A stretch of 64,000 nt of DNA, from positions 124,001 to 188,000 of the forward strand of contig NZ_OBEH01000004.1 of the NCBI RefSeq assembly GCF_900215465.1. Direction: 5' to 3'. Below are positions 25,821 to 34,702 of the stretch, in pieces. How positions within the stretch are numbered: position 1 is the stretch's first letter; every line of letters begins with the position of its first letter. The position numbers and the translations under genes are program-made. Under the pieces are notes generated by a model. That model was not told the origin of the DNA. It searched no databases and saw only the letters and a list, made by a program, of their open reading frames with translations. The stretch comes from Flagellimonas pacifica (GTDB lineage Bacteria; Bacteroidota; Bacteroidia; Flavobacteriales; Flavobacteriaceae).

Positions 25821-25836
25821 TAAGGATTCCTAATTA
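25821..25836. promoter_or_regulatory. Candidate MarR operator (site c)
   Basis: TAAGGATTCCTAATTA shares the AGGA-T-TCCT core and the TAATTAGGA half-site (reversed) with sites at 24499 and 25512. It lies upstream of the mini-glutaredoxin gene and overlaps the stop codon of the upstream serine hydrolase gene. Confidence 0.55.
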
Positions 25837-26912
25837 AATAAAATATTTATTAAATCAAGTTCTGTTTGAATTTTGGGATCGGTACAATTCATCAAAATAG
25901 AAACCACTACTTTTTGTTCAGGATACACAAAAAAATTGGAGTACGCGCCCACGCTATTGCCCACATGACCTACAAACTTCCTTCCATATGCGTCTTGGCT
26001 TATCTGAAAGCCCAAACCATAATAAGTAGGTTCTCCATTCACCTTTTGAGAGGTAAAAACTTCCTGAAGAATTTCAGCTTTAACCAACTCTTGGTTCAGT
26101 AATGCCCTTCCCAATTTAGCAATATCATTACTAGTAGATAAGTAGCCCCCCCCAGCCATTTTATACTGATTGTTTACAGCTACAGCTCTTTTGAAGCCAG
26201 TGATAGTTTTGGTGTAGAATTCTGCTTTTTCTCCCTTGTTGCTTTCCTTGTGGTCTCCATTTTGCCCAACTACATAAGGTGGAAAAGTACTCTCCATACC
26301 CAAAGGGTCCAAGATTTTTTCTTTTACATATTGGTCAAACGGAATCCCACTAGCCTCTTGCATAGCCAACGAAAGCAGCACAAAATCAAAACTATTGTAC
26401 AGATATCCTTTTCCAGGCTCAAAAACAAGTGGGTCTTCTTTAAATATTTCAATGCTTTCCTTGATTGACATTGAACGGTTCAACGCAAATTCCTTACCCC
26501 TATATCCGCGAATTCCTGCTATATGCCCAGCCAATTGTCGTATGGTGAAGTCGTGTTCCTTTTTAGGGTAGTAGGGCACATATGTATAAAAAGAAGTATC
26601 CAATTCCAATATCCCTTCTTCCACCATTTTCCCCAGTGCAATCCCGGTTATGCATTTTGAAATACTTGCAATTCTAAATTTAGTGTTTTGAGGGTCCACC
26701 AAAATCTTCTCTTCAAGATTGGAATAGCCATACCCCTTTTCAAGTACAACTTCACCATCTTTCAAAATGGTTACGGCAATCCCGGGAACTTTTGCCTCAA
26801 CAACCAAGCTATGCAACATGGCATTAGCCTTTTGTATTTCCTGCAAACCTTCTAACGATTTTATCTGATTGGAAGTAAAAAAGCTCTTTAAAAGTGTAAT
26901 GAGTGATTTCAA
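25830..26912 (-). CDS. Serine hydrolase of the beta-lactamase/class C family
   Basis: This 360-residue protein has a class C beta-lactamase fold: nucleophile motif SISK (Ser83-Lys86), Tyr motif YNSF in GKGYLYNSFDF, and HVGNSVG in place of the KTG triad. Such enzymes act as esterases, D-aminopeptidases or penicillin-binding-like hydrolases rather than true beta-lactamases. No convincing signal peptide is seen at the chosen start, so it may be cytoplasmic. It appears to be a single gene. Confidence 0.88.
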   Translation of the reverse strand: MKSLITLLKSFFTSNQIKSLEGLQEIQKANAMLHSLVVEAKVPGIAVTILKDGEVVLEKGYGYSNLEEKILVDPQNTKFRIASISKCITGIALGKMVEEGILELDTSFYTYVPYYPKKEHDFTIRQLAGHIAGIRGYRGKEFALNRSMSIKESIEIFKEDPLVFEPGKGYLYNSFDFVLLSLAMQEASGIPFDQYVKEKILDPLGMESTFPPYVVGQNGDHKESNKGEKAEFYTKTITGFKRAVAVNNQYKMAGGGYLSTSNDIAKLGRALLNQELVKAEILQEVFTSQKVNGEPTYYGLGFQISQDAYGRKFVGHVGNSVGAYSNFFVYPEQKVVVSILMNCTDPKIQTELDLINILFN

Positions 26913-26984
26913 ACGTTTGGATGATTTCCTTTATCGAATGTAATGAGAAATCTAAACTTAATTTAAGGGCGATTGTTTAAAAAA

Positions 26985-27737
26985 TCAATCTTTGAAAATA
27001 AGTCGCCCGTTAAAAAGCTCCTCAACCTCAACCTCAGATGGCCGGTTGATACTGATAACATCTCCTGTACCTCTTATCACCCCAGAAATTCTTACTTGAG
27101 GATTTACAAATATATCATTGGATCCACGATGGTTAAGGCTCACATTTTGAGAGGTCAAGCCTTCCGCTTCTATTCTAGAGTCACCAGCAGCTATCCCAAT
27201 ATTGAAATTCGTTGTGGCACCTGATAGTTTAAAATAAGCAATCCCATTTACAGTTATTCCAATATTTTCAGAATTCACCATCAAATCAAAAGAGCCATCC
27301 GTAGTTTCAGTTTCTGGATTGTTGAAGCTTTCAGAAATCAATCGAAGGTTAGGGTAATTTAAAATCCCATCACTTGAAATCAACAATCCAGTACTGCTTC
27401 TGATTTCTGTAATATTGGGCGAAGTAACATAAATTGTGGTCAGGCCATAATTTCGAATAAAATTACATCCATTTTCATTTTTCAATATGAGTCGATTATC
27501 TTTTACAGAAGCTGTCACCTCATTTTGTAGAAATTCTCCTGTTTCAATTTCCACTTGCTGCTCAACTCCTTCTTTAATGACCAAATTAATATTCTCAAAA
27601 ACCGTAATAGTGTCAAAATCTGGAACTTCGACCACTTTCCTGACCAAATCGCCCGCGTTTTGAAAACAATCTGGAGTGTTCTCGCCATTACATGCAATTA
27701 AAAGCAAAGCTAAATATGTGGTTACAGTTTTCTTCAT
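26985..27737 (-). CDS. GIN-domain (DUF2807) lipoprotein
   Basis: This 250-residue lipoprotein (lipobox LLLIAC, Cys16) has a beta-helical GIN/adhesin-head domain with repeated short strands such as GLLISSDGILNYPNLRLISE and IGIAAGDSRIEAEGLTSQN. It probably sits in the outer membrane; its function is unknown. Its ATG overlaps the stop of the upstream acyloxyacyl hydrolase-like gene (27734-27737), so both are made together. Confidence 0.83.
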   Translation of the reverse strand: MKKTVTTYLALLLIACNGENTPDCFQNAGDLVRKVVEVPDFDTITVFENINLVIKEGVEQQVEIETGEFLQNEVTASVKDNRLILKNENGCNFIRNYGLTTIYVTSPNITEIRSSTGLLISSDGILNYPNLRLISESFNNPETETTDGSFDLMVNSENIGITVNGIAYFKLSGATTNFNIGIAAGDSRIEAEGLTSQNVSLNHRGSNDIFVNPQVRISGVIRGTGDVISINRPSEVEVEELFNGRLIFKD

Positions 27738-28834
27738 AAACGAACACCTATTCCAAATTCAACAGCCTCAGCTTTTGCTGCATGGGACTTTAAGGTTATG
27801 GCTCCAAAAATTTTATCTCCAAAGTAGCGTTTTAATCCAATTCGATTATACATCTTACCTTCAAAATCAAATGGATAATATACGTAATAGCCTAATTGGG
27901 CCACCACGCTCATCTTGTTCATAAACAACTCATGTCCAACAAACAATCCAACACGCTTAAAATCTGTATCAGGAGCTACATTAAGTTCTGGAAACGAAAT
28001 TGATTGATATCGTATCAATTCCTTTAAAAAATTGGAAAAGAATACATCTGTCCCAAATTGAATTGCACTTGTTCTCCCCAATCGCTTATCGGCATAAGCA
28101 GAAAACATCCAAAAACCGTATTGTCCAGAATTGATGATATCACTCTCATTTACTCCCATTCTAAAGGCCAAATTATAACGAATGGGTTCTGTGATTTTTT
28201 CTTTGGTCTCGGGAACCATGAATTCATACGTTTTCTCTCTATCCAAATCATAAGTCAATCCGAAGTTAAAAGCCATAGTATTTGTAGAGGTATTAGGAGC
28301 CTTAAAATTAGCATTGGAATAATGCATCAGCGAAAGCCCAGCTTTTAGTCCCAATCCAGCAAAAATATTTTCTTTGTGATAGTTGATCATTACCAAAGTA
28401 GACGCCAACAAATGTGACCCAAAGGCATTGTTTCTAAAATTGTTATTCTTGTCATATGGATTGGTATTATAGGCAAGACCTTGAGCTACACGGAATTGTA
28501 GATTTCTCTTCAGGAAATAAAAATTGTAATGGGCATACAATCCATAATTTTCTCCTAAGGTAGCGTTGTTCATGTTTTGATAGACAAACGAGAATCCCGT
28601 ATCTGGATAACCATAAATGGATTCCCATTCTTCATTTCCATATCTTTTTCGATTAAATCCCAAAATTACACCTCCAGGGTGGCCGGTTATCAAATGGGAA
28701 ATATCTGTGTTATGTAGCAATACGGAGCCATAAAACTGGCTAGCATCCAGTACATACTTCTTTGGAGTTTCCTGCTTTTGGGAAAAGGCATAGAAACAGT
28801 ACAAAAAAACACATAAATAAAGTAGGCGATTCAT
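27734..28834 (-). CDS. Acyloxyacyl hydrolase / PagL-like outer-membrane protein
   Basis: This 366-residue protein has a signal peptide (LYLCVFLYCFYAFSQ) and the pattern of flavobacterial acyloxyacyl hydrolases, a beta barrel related to lipid A 3-O-deacylase PagL. The His-Ser pair in LMHYSNANFKAPN is the likely catalytic site. It would remodel lipid A acyl chains in the outer membrane. It is the first gene of a two-gene unit with the GIN lipoprotein, which overlaps it by 4 bp. Confidence 0.82.
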   Translation of the reverse strand: MNRLLYLCVFLYCFYAFSQKQETPKKYVLDASQFYGSVLLHNTDISHLITGHPGGVILGFNRKRYGNEEWESIYGYPDTGFSFVYQNMNNATLGENYGLYAHYNFYFLKRNLQFRVAQGLAYNTNPYDKNNNFRNNAFGSHLLASTLVMINYHKENIFAGLGLKAGLSLMHYSNANFKAPNTSTNTMAFNFGLTYDLDREKTYEFMVPETKEKITEPIRYNLAFRMGVNESDIINSGQYGFWMFSAYADKRLGRTSAIQFGTDVFFSNFLKELIRYQSISFPELNVAPDTDFKRVGLFVGHELFMNKMSVVAQLGYYVYYPFDFEGKMYNRIGLKRYFGDKIFGAITLKSHAAKAEAVEFGIGVRL

Positions 28835-28944
28835 GAGGAGCTAAAATAGACATATTTGACAGAAGGGTAAAAGCTGCCAGGAAGTTCAGTGTTTTTATAA
28901 AAAATTTAATCTAAGCCGTCTGTCACTCTATGTCAAAAATTCTA

Positions 28945-29898
28945 CTAAAAAACTTTCTTGGCAATTGCCTTAATATTGTCTGATTTTCCCATTGAATAAT
29001 AATGCAATACTGGTACACCCGCCTCTTTAAGTTCTTTGGATTGTTCAATGCACCACTCTACCCCTACTTGCCTTACTTCTTTATTGTTTTTACAAGACTC
29101 AACTGCATCAATCAAATCTTCCGGGATATCTACCCTGAACACTTGAGGCAATAATTGCAAGTGCCTTTTTACCGCAATAGGTTTGATTCCCGGGATTATG
29201 GGAACATTAATTCCCATTTTACGAGCTTCATCAACAAACTTGAAGAATTTTTTGTTGTCGAAGAACATCTGGGTCACCACGTAATCTGCTCCCAAGTCCA
29301 CTTTTTGTTTCAATCTTTTTAAATCAGATTTTAAAGAAGGAGCCTCCATATGTTTCTCTGGATAGCCGGCCACACCCACACAAAAATTGGCGCAATTGTC
29401 TGTTTCAATTACTTCATGAAGGTAGTTTCCTTTATTTAAATCATTTATTTGCTCTACCAAATCGGATGCAAATCGATGGCCTCCATTGGTAGGTGCAAAG
29501 TATTTTTCTTCTTTCATGGCGTCGCCCCGTAAAGCCATCACATTGTCAATTCCCAAATAATGGCAATCTACAAGCAAGTATTCTGTTTCTTCTTTTGTAA
29601 ACCCTCCGCACAATACATGGGGAACCGTATCTACATTGTACTTATGTGTAATGGAGGCACATATTCCAAGCGTTCCTGGACGCATTCGAGTGAGCTTTTT
29701 GTCAAAAAGTCCATCACGATCTATATATACATATTCTTCTCTGGATGTAGTAACATCAATAAACGGGGGTTTAAACTCCATCAACGGGTCAATGTTGTCA
29801 TAGAGTTCCTGTATACTTTTTCCTTTTACTGGAGGTATAATCTCAAAACTGAAGAGTGTCTCTCCTTTTGCTTTTTCTATATGGTCGGTTACTTTCAT
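28945..29898 (-). CDS. metF: 5,10-methylenetetrahydrofolate reductase
   Basis: MetF uses reduced FAD to make 5-methyltetrahydrofolate, the methyl donor for MetH. Motifs include LFSFEIIPPVKGKS near the N-terminus, NVMALRGDA, and VTQMFFDNKKFFKFVDEA. The 317-residue length is that of the bacterial single-domain enzyme. It is the last gene of the metH operon, 1 bp after a small unknown gene, and should share the SAM-I riboswitch control at 34449-34559. Confidence 0.97.
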   Translation of the reverse strand: MKVTDHIEKAKGETLFSFEIIPPVKGKSIQELYDNIDPLMEFKPPFIDVTTSREEYVYIDRDGLFDKKLTRMRPGTLGICASITHKYNVDTVPHVLCGGFTKEETEYLLVDCHYLGIDNVMALRGDAMKEEKYFAPTNGGHRFASDLVEQINDLNKGNYLHEVIETDNCANFCVGVAGYPEKHMEAPSLKSDLKRLKQKVDLGADYVVTQMFFDNKKFFKFVDEARKMGINVPIIPGIKPIAVKRHLQLLPQVFRVDIPEDLIDAVESCKNNKEVRQVGVEWCIEQSKELKEAGVPVLHYYSMGKSDNIKAIAKKVF

Positions 29899-29899
29899 C

Positions 29900-30142
29900 T
29901 TACTTTGCGGTCAAAAGATTTTTAACATACTGATAGCTCTCCTCATATTCCCAATACACCCATCGTCCATCCAGATAGTCTATCAAAATGTATTTTTCAC
30001 TTAACGATTTAATCCTATCAATGGCCACCAGCTTTTTAGAAGGCTCATTACTTTTAAAATCTTCAAGTATTTCCTTATTGTTTTCATATCCATGGGAAAC
30101 CGTGTAATTCCCCAGGGTCAACTCAATAAATCTCAAATTCAT
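29900..30142 (-). CDS. Small conserved-looking protein in the metH-metF operon
   Basis: The ATG at 30142 overlaps the metH stop as ATGA, which supports it over a longer start inside metH. The resulting protein has 80 residues, starts [20 protein letters not shown], and is rich in charged and aromatic residues ([19 protein letters not shown]). No domain is recognised. Coupling to metH and a 1-bp spacing to metF suggest a role linked to methionine synthesis, but none is known. Confidence 0.7.
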   Translation of the reverse strand: MNLRFIELTLGNYTVSHGYENNKEILEDFKSNEPSKKLVAIDRIKSLSEKYILIDYLDGRWVYWEYEESYQYVKNLLTAK

Positions 30143-32904
30143 TCGTCTACTATGTTTGGAGCTAGCCATTTTTGTGCTTTCTCCAGTTCAATCTCTTTTC
30201 TTTTTGCAAAATCTTCAACTTGATCTTGCTTAATTTTTCCCAATCCAAAATATTTTGCACGTGGATGTCCAAAATAATACCCGCTAACGCTGGCCGCTGG
30301 CCACATGGCCAAACCTTCAGTTAGCTCCACTCCTATTTTCTCCTTTACACCCAACAATTCCCAAATGGTGAGTTTTTCTAAATGGTCAGGGCATGCAGGG
30401 TATCCGGGGGCAGGTCGGATTCCTTGATACTTTTCATCAATCAAATCATTATTGGACAAATTTTCACTGTTACCATAACCCCAATACTTCGTTCGGATTT
30501 GTTTATGAAGGTATTCGGCAAAGGCCTCTGCCAAACGATCTGCCAATGCTTTTACCATAATGGAAGAATAATCATCCAACTTTTTCTCATATTCCCGAGC
30601 CAATTCTTGAGTGCCGAATCCTGTGGTTACACAAAAACAACCCATATAATCCTGAATCCCTGAAGTTTTTGGAGCTATAAAGTCAGCCAGCGCAATATTT
30701 GGGACTCCAGCTCTTTTTTTCAATTGTTGACGAAGCGTTCTGAAAATAAAAACCTCATCTTCATCGTTCTTGACTGCACTCGAACTGACTTCATCTGTCG
30801 TTTCGGCTCCGCTCAACGACCCTTTATTATCATCTTTGGACCCTGAGCGAAATCGAAGCGCAATATCATCATCATTTTCTGAATTGGCAGGAAATAATCC
30901 AAAAATCGCTTTCGCTTTTAGCAGTTTTTTATCTAGGATTTCTTCCAACATTTTTTGGGCATCCTCAAAAAGTTCGGTTGCCTGTTTTCCCACAACTTCA
31001 TCCTTAAGGATATTTGGATATTTTCCGTGTAGGTCCCAACTTCTAAAAAAAGGCGTCCAATCAATAAACTCTGTCAATTCATTCAAATCAAAATCTTCCC
31101 AAACCTGAATTCCAAGTTCGTTGGGTTTTTTGATATCATCAGAATCCCAATCTATTTGAAATTTATTATTTCGGGCCTCCGCCAGTGTCAAATACTCCTT
31201 TGCCTTGGTTCTATTCAGAAATTTATCCCTAAAACTTTCATAATCTAGCTTGATGGACTTTTTATAATTATCCGAAGTTTCTCTTTGCAATAAATCGCCA
31301 ACAACGGTCACCGCGCGTGAAGCATCATTTACGTGTACCACAGCCTGACTGTATTGCGGGTCGATTTTCACTGCGGTATGCGCTTTGCTGGTAGTGGCAC
31401 CGCCAATCAACAATGGTACTGTGAACTGTTGCCGTTCCATTTCTTTGGCCAAAAAGACCATTTCATCCAATGAAGGGGTGATCAAACCACTCAAACCGAT
31501 AATATCAACCTGCTCTTCTTTGGCTTTGTTGATGATTTTTTCCGGAGGCACCATTACGCCCATATCCACAATCTCATAATTGTTACAAGCGAGCACTACA
31601 CTAACAATATTTTTTCCAATATCATGGACATCTCCTTTAACCGTGGCCATCAATATTTTACCTGCTGCTGATGTACTCGCATCTTTAGATTCTTCAATAT
31701 AAGGGGTAAGGTGGGCAACCGCTTTCTTCATCACTCGAGCAGATTTCACCACCTGGGGCAAAAACATTTTTCCACTCCCAAACAGGTCGCCTACCACATT
31801 CATCCCGGTCATCAGATTGCCTTCTATCACCTCCAACGGTCTGGATGCAGCCAATCTTGCCTCTTCTACATCTTCAACTATATACTGATCAATTCCCTTG
31901 ACCAGGGCTCGTGTTATTCGGTTTTGTAGTGGTTCTTCTCGCCATGATAAATCAACCTTACTTTCCTTTGCCTTACCTACAACAGTTTCCGCAAATTCCA
32001 GTAATCTTTCTGTGGCATCATCTCTTCGGTTAAGAATGACATCTTCTACATGCTCCAAAAGATCCTTTGGAATATCATCATAAACTTCCAGCAAAGCTGG
32101 GTTCACAATACCCATGTTCATTCCCGCCTTAATTGCATGGAAAAGAAACACGGAATGCATGGCCTCTCTTACCGGATTGTTGCCCCTAAAAGAAAATGAC
32201 ACATTACTGACTCCACCACTAACACTACAATGAGGAAGGTTTTGCCTTACCCAACGAGTACCTTCAATAAAATCCAGTGCGTTAAGCTTGTGTTCATCCA
32301 TTCCTGTGGCAACAGGAAAGATATTTAAGTCAAAAATGATATCTTCCGGTGCAAAATTCACCTCATCCACTAAAGTTCGGTACGATCTTTCGGCGATTTC
32401 AATACGTCTTTCATAAGTATCTGCCTGGCCAACCTCATCAAATGCCATCACAATGACTGCAGCACCATAACGTTTGATCAATTTGGCTTGATGGACGAAC
32501 TGCTCTTTTCCTTCTTTTAGACTAATGGAGTTGACAACACACTTGCCTTGAACTACCTGTAGCCCAGCTTCAATGATTTCCCATTTGGAACTATCGATCA
32601 TTATGGGAACTCTGGCAATATCAGGTTCAGCGACAATGAGATTTAAAAACCTTACCATGGCTTCCTTACCATCGATAAGCCCATCGTCCATATTAATATC
32701 TATGATCTGCGCTCCTCCTTCTACCTGATGTCTTGCAACATCCAAAGCTTCATCAAACTTTTCTTCCTTAATCAGGCGAAGAAACTTTTTAGATCCAGCC
32801 ACATTGGTCCGCTCCCCTACATTGACAAAATTACTGTCTGGAGTAATTACCAAAGGCTCTAGGCCCGATAGCTTCAAATGTTTTGGTTTGGTCATTTTTG
32901 CCAA
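30139..32904 (-). CDS. metH: Methionine synthase, pterin/cobalamin/reactivation part
   Basis: This 921-residue protein holds the methyltetrahydrofolate-binding domain (about residues 1-290), the cobalamin cap and Rossmann domain with [11 protein letters not shown] (His for cobalt, about 420), and the C-terminal AdoMet reactivation domain ([12 protein letters not shown]). The homocysteine/zinc domain is encoded separately at 33369-34373. Residues about 682-713 (SGSKDD to AVKND) are an extra hydrophilic stretch in the reactivation domain, between DDIALRF and FRTLRQQ. It is encoded by a copy of the interspersed hairpin repeat, yet the frame is intact. Confidence 0.96.
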   Translation of the reverse strand: MAKMTKPKHLKLSGLEPLVITPDSNFVNVGERTNVAGSKKFLRLIKEEKFDEALDVARHQVEGGAQIIDINMDDGLIDGKEAMVRFLNLIVAEPDIARVPIMIDSSKWEIIEAGLQVVQGKCVVNSISLKEGKEQFVHQAKLIKRYGAAVIVMAFDEVGQADTYERRIEIAERSYRTLVDEVNFAPEDIIFDLNIFPVATGMDEHKLNALDFIEGTRWVRQNLPHCSVSGGVSNVSFSFRGNNPVREAMHSVFLFHAIKAGMNMGIVNPALLEVYDDIPKDLLEHVEDVILNRRDDATERLLEFAETVVGKAKESKVDLSWREEPLQNRITRALVKGIDQYIVEDVEEARLAASRPLEVIEGNLMTGMNVVGDLFGSGKMFLPQVVKSARVMKKAVAHLTPYIEESKDASTSAAGKILMATVKGDVHDIGKNIVSVVLACNNYEIVDMGVMVPPEKIINKAKEEQVDIIGLSGLITPSLDEMVFLAKEMERQQFTVPLLIGGATTSKAHTAVKIDPQYSQAVVHVNDASRAVTVVGDLLQRETSDNYKKSIKLDYESFRDKFLNRTKAKEYLTLAEARNNKFQIDWDSDDIKKPNELGIQVWEDFDLNELTEFIDWTPFFRSWDLHGKYPNILKDEVVGKQATELFEDAQKMLEEILDKKLLKAKAIFGLFPANSENDDDIALRFRSGSKDDNKGSLSGAETTDEVSSSAVKNDEDEVFIFRTLRQQLKKRAGVPNIALADFIAPKTSGIQDYMGCFCVTTGFGTQELAREYEKKLDDYSSIMVKALADRLAEAFAEYLHKQIRTKYWGYGNSENLSNNDLIDEKYQGIRPAPGYPACPDHLEKLTIWELLGVKEKIGVELTEGLAMWPAASVSGYYFGHPRAKYFGLGKIKQDQVEDFAKRKEIELEKAQKWLAPNIVDE
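30767..30860. repeat. Interspersed palindromic repeat inserted in frame within metH
   Basis: Three blocks match the intergenic hairpin family: TTGACTGCACTCGAACTGAC (30770-30789; compare CAGTTCGAGCGCAGTCGAGA at 59531-59550 on the other strand), TTTCGGCTCCGCTCAACGAC (30801-30820) and CCTGAGCGAAATCGAAGC (30842-30859). The insertion encodes about 32 residues without stops. E. coli-type MetH has no residues at this loop. Confidence 0.78.
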
Positions 32905-32913
32905 TATCCTTAC

Positions 32914-33372
32914 TTAATCGATTTTTATATACTTTTCTACAATATGCCTTTTGATACCTGCATCGGGCACATCTTCAATACCCGATTGTATCAAAGTATC
33001 TCCTTTGATTTCTATATGGAAGGGAAACTCATGCCCCCTTACCTCATCAACCGCTACATAATCCAATACCTCCGTATAGTTATTCTCTTCCAAGGTGTAG
33101 GTGCCTCCACCACCATAAAATCCTTCGCCGCCATTTTTGGGTTGGTTAAAAAAGGCAAAATGGTCTTCATTGATTATTTTAATGAAGTCCACTTCTGATA
33201 AATCTTTGATTTGCACAGAATCTTTTTCCCGTATTTCGCCATAGACCAACTTCCATGTACCTACAATCTTCTGGGTAGGTTTTTCCGTTTTTATATTTTG
33301 AGAACGAGCTCCTGTCTTATCCTTACAGGATAATCCAATTACTACCAATAAAATCAATATCCTATTTTTCAT
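32914..33372 (-). CDS. Lipoprotein encoded between the two metH genes
   Basis: This 152-residue protein has a lipobox VIGLSC (Cys16). The mature part contains [13 protein letters not shown] and [17 protein letters not shown], typical of small lipocalin-like flavobacterial lipoproteins. Its ATG overlaps the stop of the homocysteine-domain gene (ATGA), and it ends 9 bp before the second metH gene. It is thus made together with a cytoplasmic enzyme to which it has no obvious relation. The function is unknown. Confidence 0.78.
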   Translation of the reverse strand: MKNRILILLVVIGLSCKDKTGARSQNIKTEKPTQKIVGTWKLVYGEIREKDSVQIKDLSEVDFIKIINEDHFAFFNQPKNGGEGFYGGGGTYTLEENNYTEVLDYVAVDEVRGHEFPFHIEIKGDTLIQSGIEDVPDAGIKRHIVEKYIKID

Positions 33373-34373
33373 ATAATGGGATGTGATAATTTTCTAGGTT
33401 GATATTTGGCCACCAAATCCGTTATGGCCTTAATATGTTCTGGAGTAGTTCCGCAGCATCCGCCCACGATATTGACCAATCCTTTTTCTACATATTCTTG
33501 TATTTGAGAAGCCATTTCTTCCGGAGTTTCATCGTATTCTCCAAAGGCATTGGGCAAGCCTGCATTTGGGTGGGCGGAAACGCCATAATCTGTTTTGGCC
33601 GATACCACTTCTAAATGAGGAACCAGTTGTTTTGCTCCCAAAGCACAATTAAATCCCACGGAAAGAATAGGTATATGGGAGATGGAAATTAAAAATGCTT
33701 CCGCAGTTTGCCCAGAAAGTGTTCTACCTGATGCATCTGTAATAGTACCGCTTACCATTATTGGCACCTCTATATTGCGCTCATCTTTTACCTCTTCAAT
33801 GGCAAACAATGCAGCTTTCGCATTTAACGTATCAAAAATGGTTTCCACTAAAAGAATGTCGGAACCTCCATCCAAAAGTGCCTCTATCTGTAATTTATAA
33901 GCAATCCTCAATTCATCAAAGGAAACTCCTCTATAGCCCGGGTCGTTAACATCCGGGGACATACTGGCCGTTTTATTGGTAGGGCCTATACTTCCTGCTA
34001 CAAATCGAGGTTTGTGAGGCTCTTTTTTGGTAAACTCATTTGCTACTTCTTTGGCTATTCTAGCAGATTCATAGTTGAGTTCATATACCAAATCTTCCAT
34101 ATAGTAATCTGCCATGGCGATGGTAGTCCCGGAAAAGGTATTGGTCTCCACAATATCTGCCCCTGCTTCAAAGTATTTTCTGTGTACTTCGGCAATAGCC
34201 TCAGGTTGAGTCAATGAAAGTAAATCATTGTTTCCCTTTAATGGGTGTTCCCAATCCTTAAAACGTTCTCCCCTAAAATCTTCCTCTTCAAACTTGTAGC
34301 GCTGTAACATGGTACCCATGGCTCCGTCCAACACCAAAATTCGTTCTTGCAATATTTCTTCAATTCCCTTCAT
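33369..34373 (-). CDS. Methionine synthase, homocysteine-binding zinc domain
   Basis: This protein of about 334 residues is the MetH homocysteine S-methyltransferase domain. It has a [11 protein letters not shown] start, the zinc Cys in GFNCALGA and the pair in [10 protein letters not shown]. The ATG at 34373 fits the family N-terminus ([14 protein letters not shown]); an in-frame extension to 34412 enters the riboswitch leader and is not supported. It must act with the cobalamin part encoded at 30139-32904. It is the first gene of the metH-metF operon, downstream of a SAM-I riboswitch. Confidence 0.94.
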   Translation of the reverse strand: MKGIEEILQERILVLDGAMGTMLQRYKFEEEDFRGERFKDWEHPLKGNNDLLSLTQPEAIAEVHRKYFEAGADIVETNTFSGTTIAMADYYMEDLVYELNYESARIAKEVANEFTKKEPHKPRFVAGSIGPTNKTASMSPDVNDPGYRGVSFDELRIAYKLQIEALLDGGSDILLVETIFDTLNAKAALFAIEEVKDERNIEVPIMVSGTITDASGRTLSGQTAEAFLISISHIPILSVGFNCALGAKQLVPHLEVVSAKTDYGVSAHPNAGLPNAFGEYDETPEEMASQIQEYVEKGLVNIVGGCCGTTPEHIKAITDLVAKYQPRKLSHPII

Positions 34374-34382
34374 AACGTAACT

Positions 34383-34447
34383 ACCCTTAATTAGGGTTAT
34401 AAATGGTATCAAGAAAAATGTAGGAAATACGTTGGAAATGTATCCTA
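34383..34447 (-). promoter_or_regulatory. Possible expression platform of the metH SAM-I riboswitch
   Basis: Immediately after the aptamer, TAGGA and TAC can pair with GTA and TCCTA (34446-34419, with a bulge), and a run of five T at 34418-34414 follows, which would make a weak intrinsic terminator. Further on, the palindrome ACCCT-TAATT-AGGGT (34383-34397) lies 10 bp before the metH ATG and could affect translation. Which one is used is not clear. Confidence 0.4.
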
Positions 34448-34448
34448 T

Positions 34449-34559
34449 GTTATCCTTCCCAAACCGAATCTCCGATTAAGGTAGAATTTAGCACCTTCTT
34501 TATAAGTAAAGGGTTGCTAAGGCTTCACAGGGTCCAATCCCTCCACCTTTCTTGATAAC
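34449..34559 (-). ncRNA. SAM-I riboswitch (S-box) upstream of the metH operon
   Basis: The minus strand carries the S-box core: P1 arms GTTATC (34559-34554) and GATAAC (34454-34449), AAGAAAGGTGGAGGGA, a variable P2, TGAAGCCTTAGCAACC, and GGTGCTAAATTCTACC. These match the SAM-I consensus closely. Binding of SAM should lower expression of metH, the linked lipoprotein, the small gene and metF. A near-identical element at 49607-49710 controls metY. Confidence 0.95.
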
Positions 34560-34640
34560 AACTTCAATTTTTAAATGAACTGGGGACAAAATAACCACAC
34601 TTTATACTTAAAAGCAACTTATTGTCCCTTTTTTCTACGT

Positions 34641-34674
34641 TAAAACCTTCCAAAGTGAAAACCATGGAAGGTTT
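34641..34674 (-). terminator. Terminator after the ferredoxin-NADP reductase gene
   Basis: On the minus strand AAACCTTCC (34674-34666) and GGAAGGTTTT (34651-34642) form a 9-bp stem with a 14-nt loop and a short T-tract, 29 bp after the stop codon. It closes the sulfate assimilation operon ahead of the metH riboswitch. Confidence 0.65.
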
Positions 34675-34702
34675 GACTAACTCAAAATAACCTAAACAAA
34701 AC

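Noticed and set aside
30139..34373. Split metH as a frameshifted pseudogene
   Set aside because: Both halves have complete domains, their own starts and intact motifs, and a separate gene lies between them with ATGA coupling, so this is a true two-gene form.
34374..34412. Upstream extension of the metH N-terminal gene
   Set aside because: It would translate part of the riboswitch leader; the family N-terminus begins at 34373.
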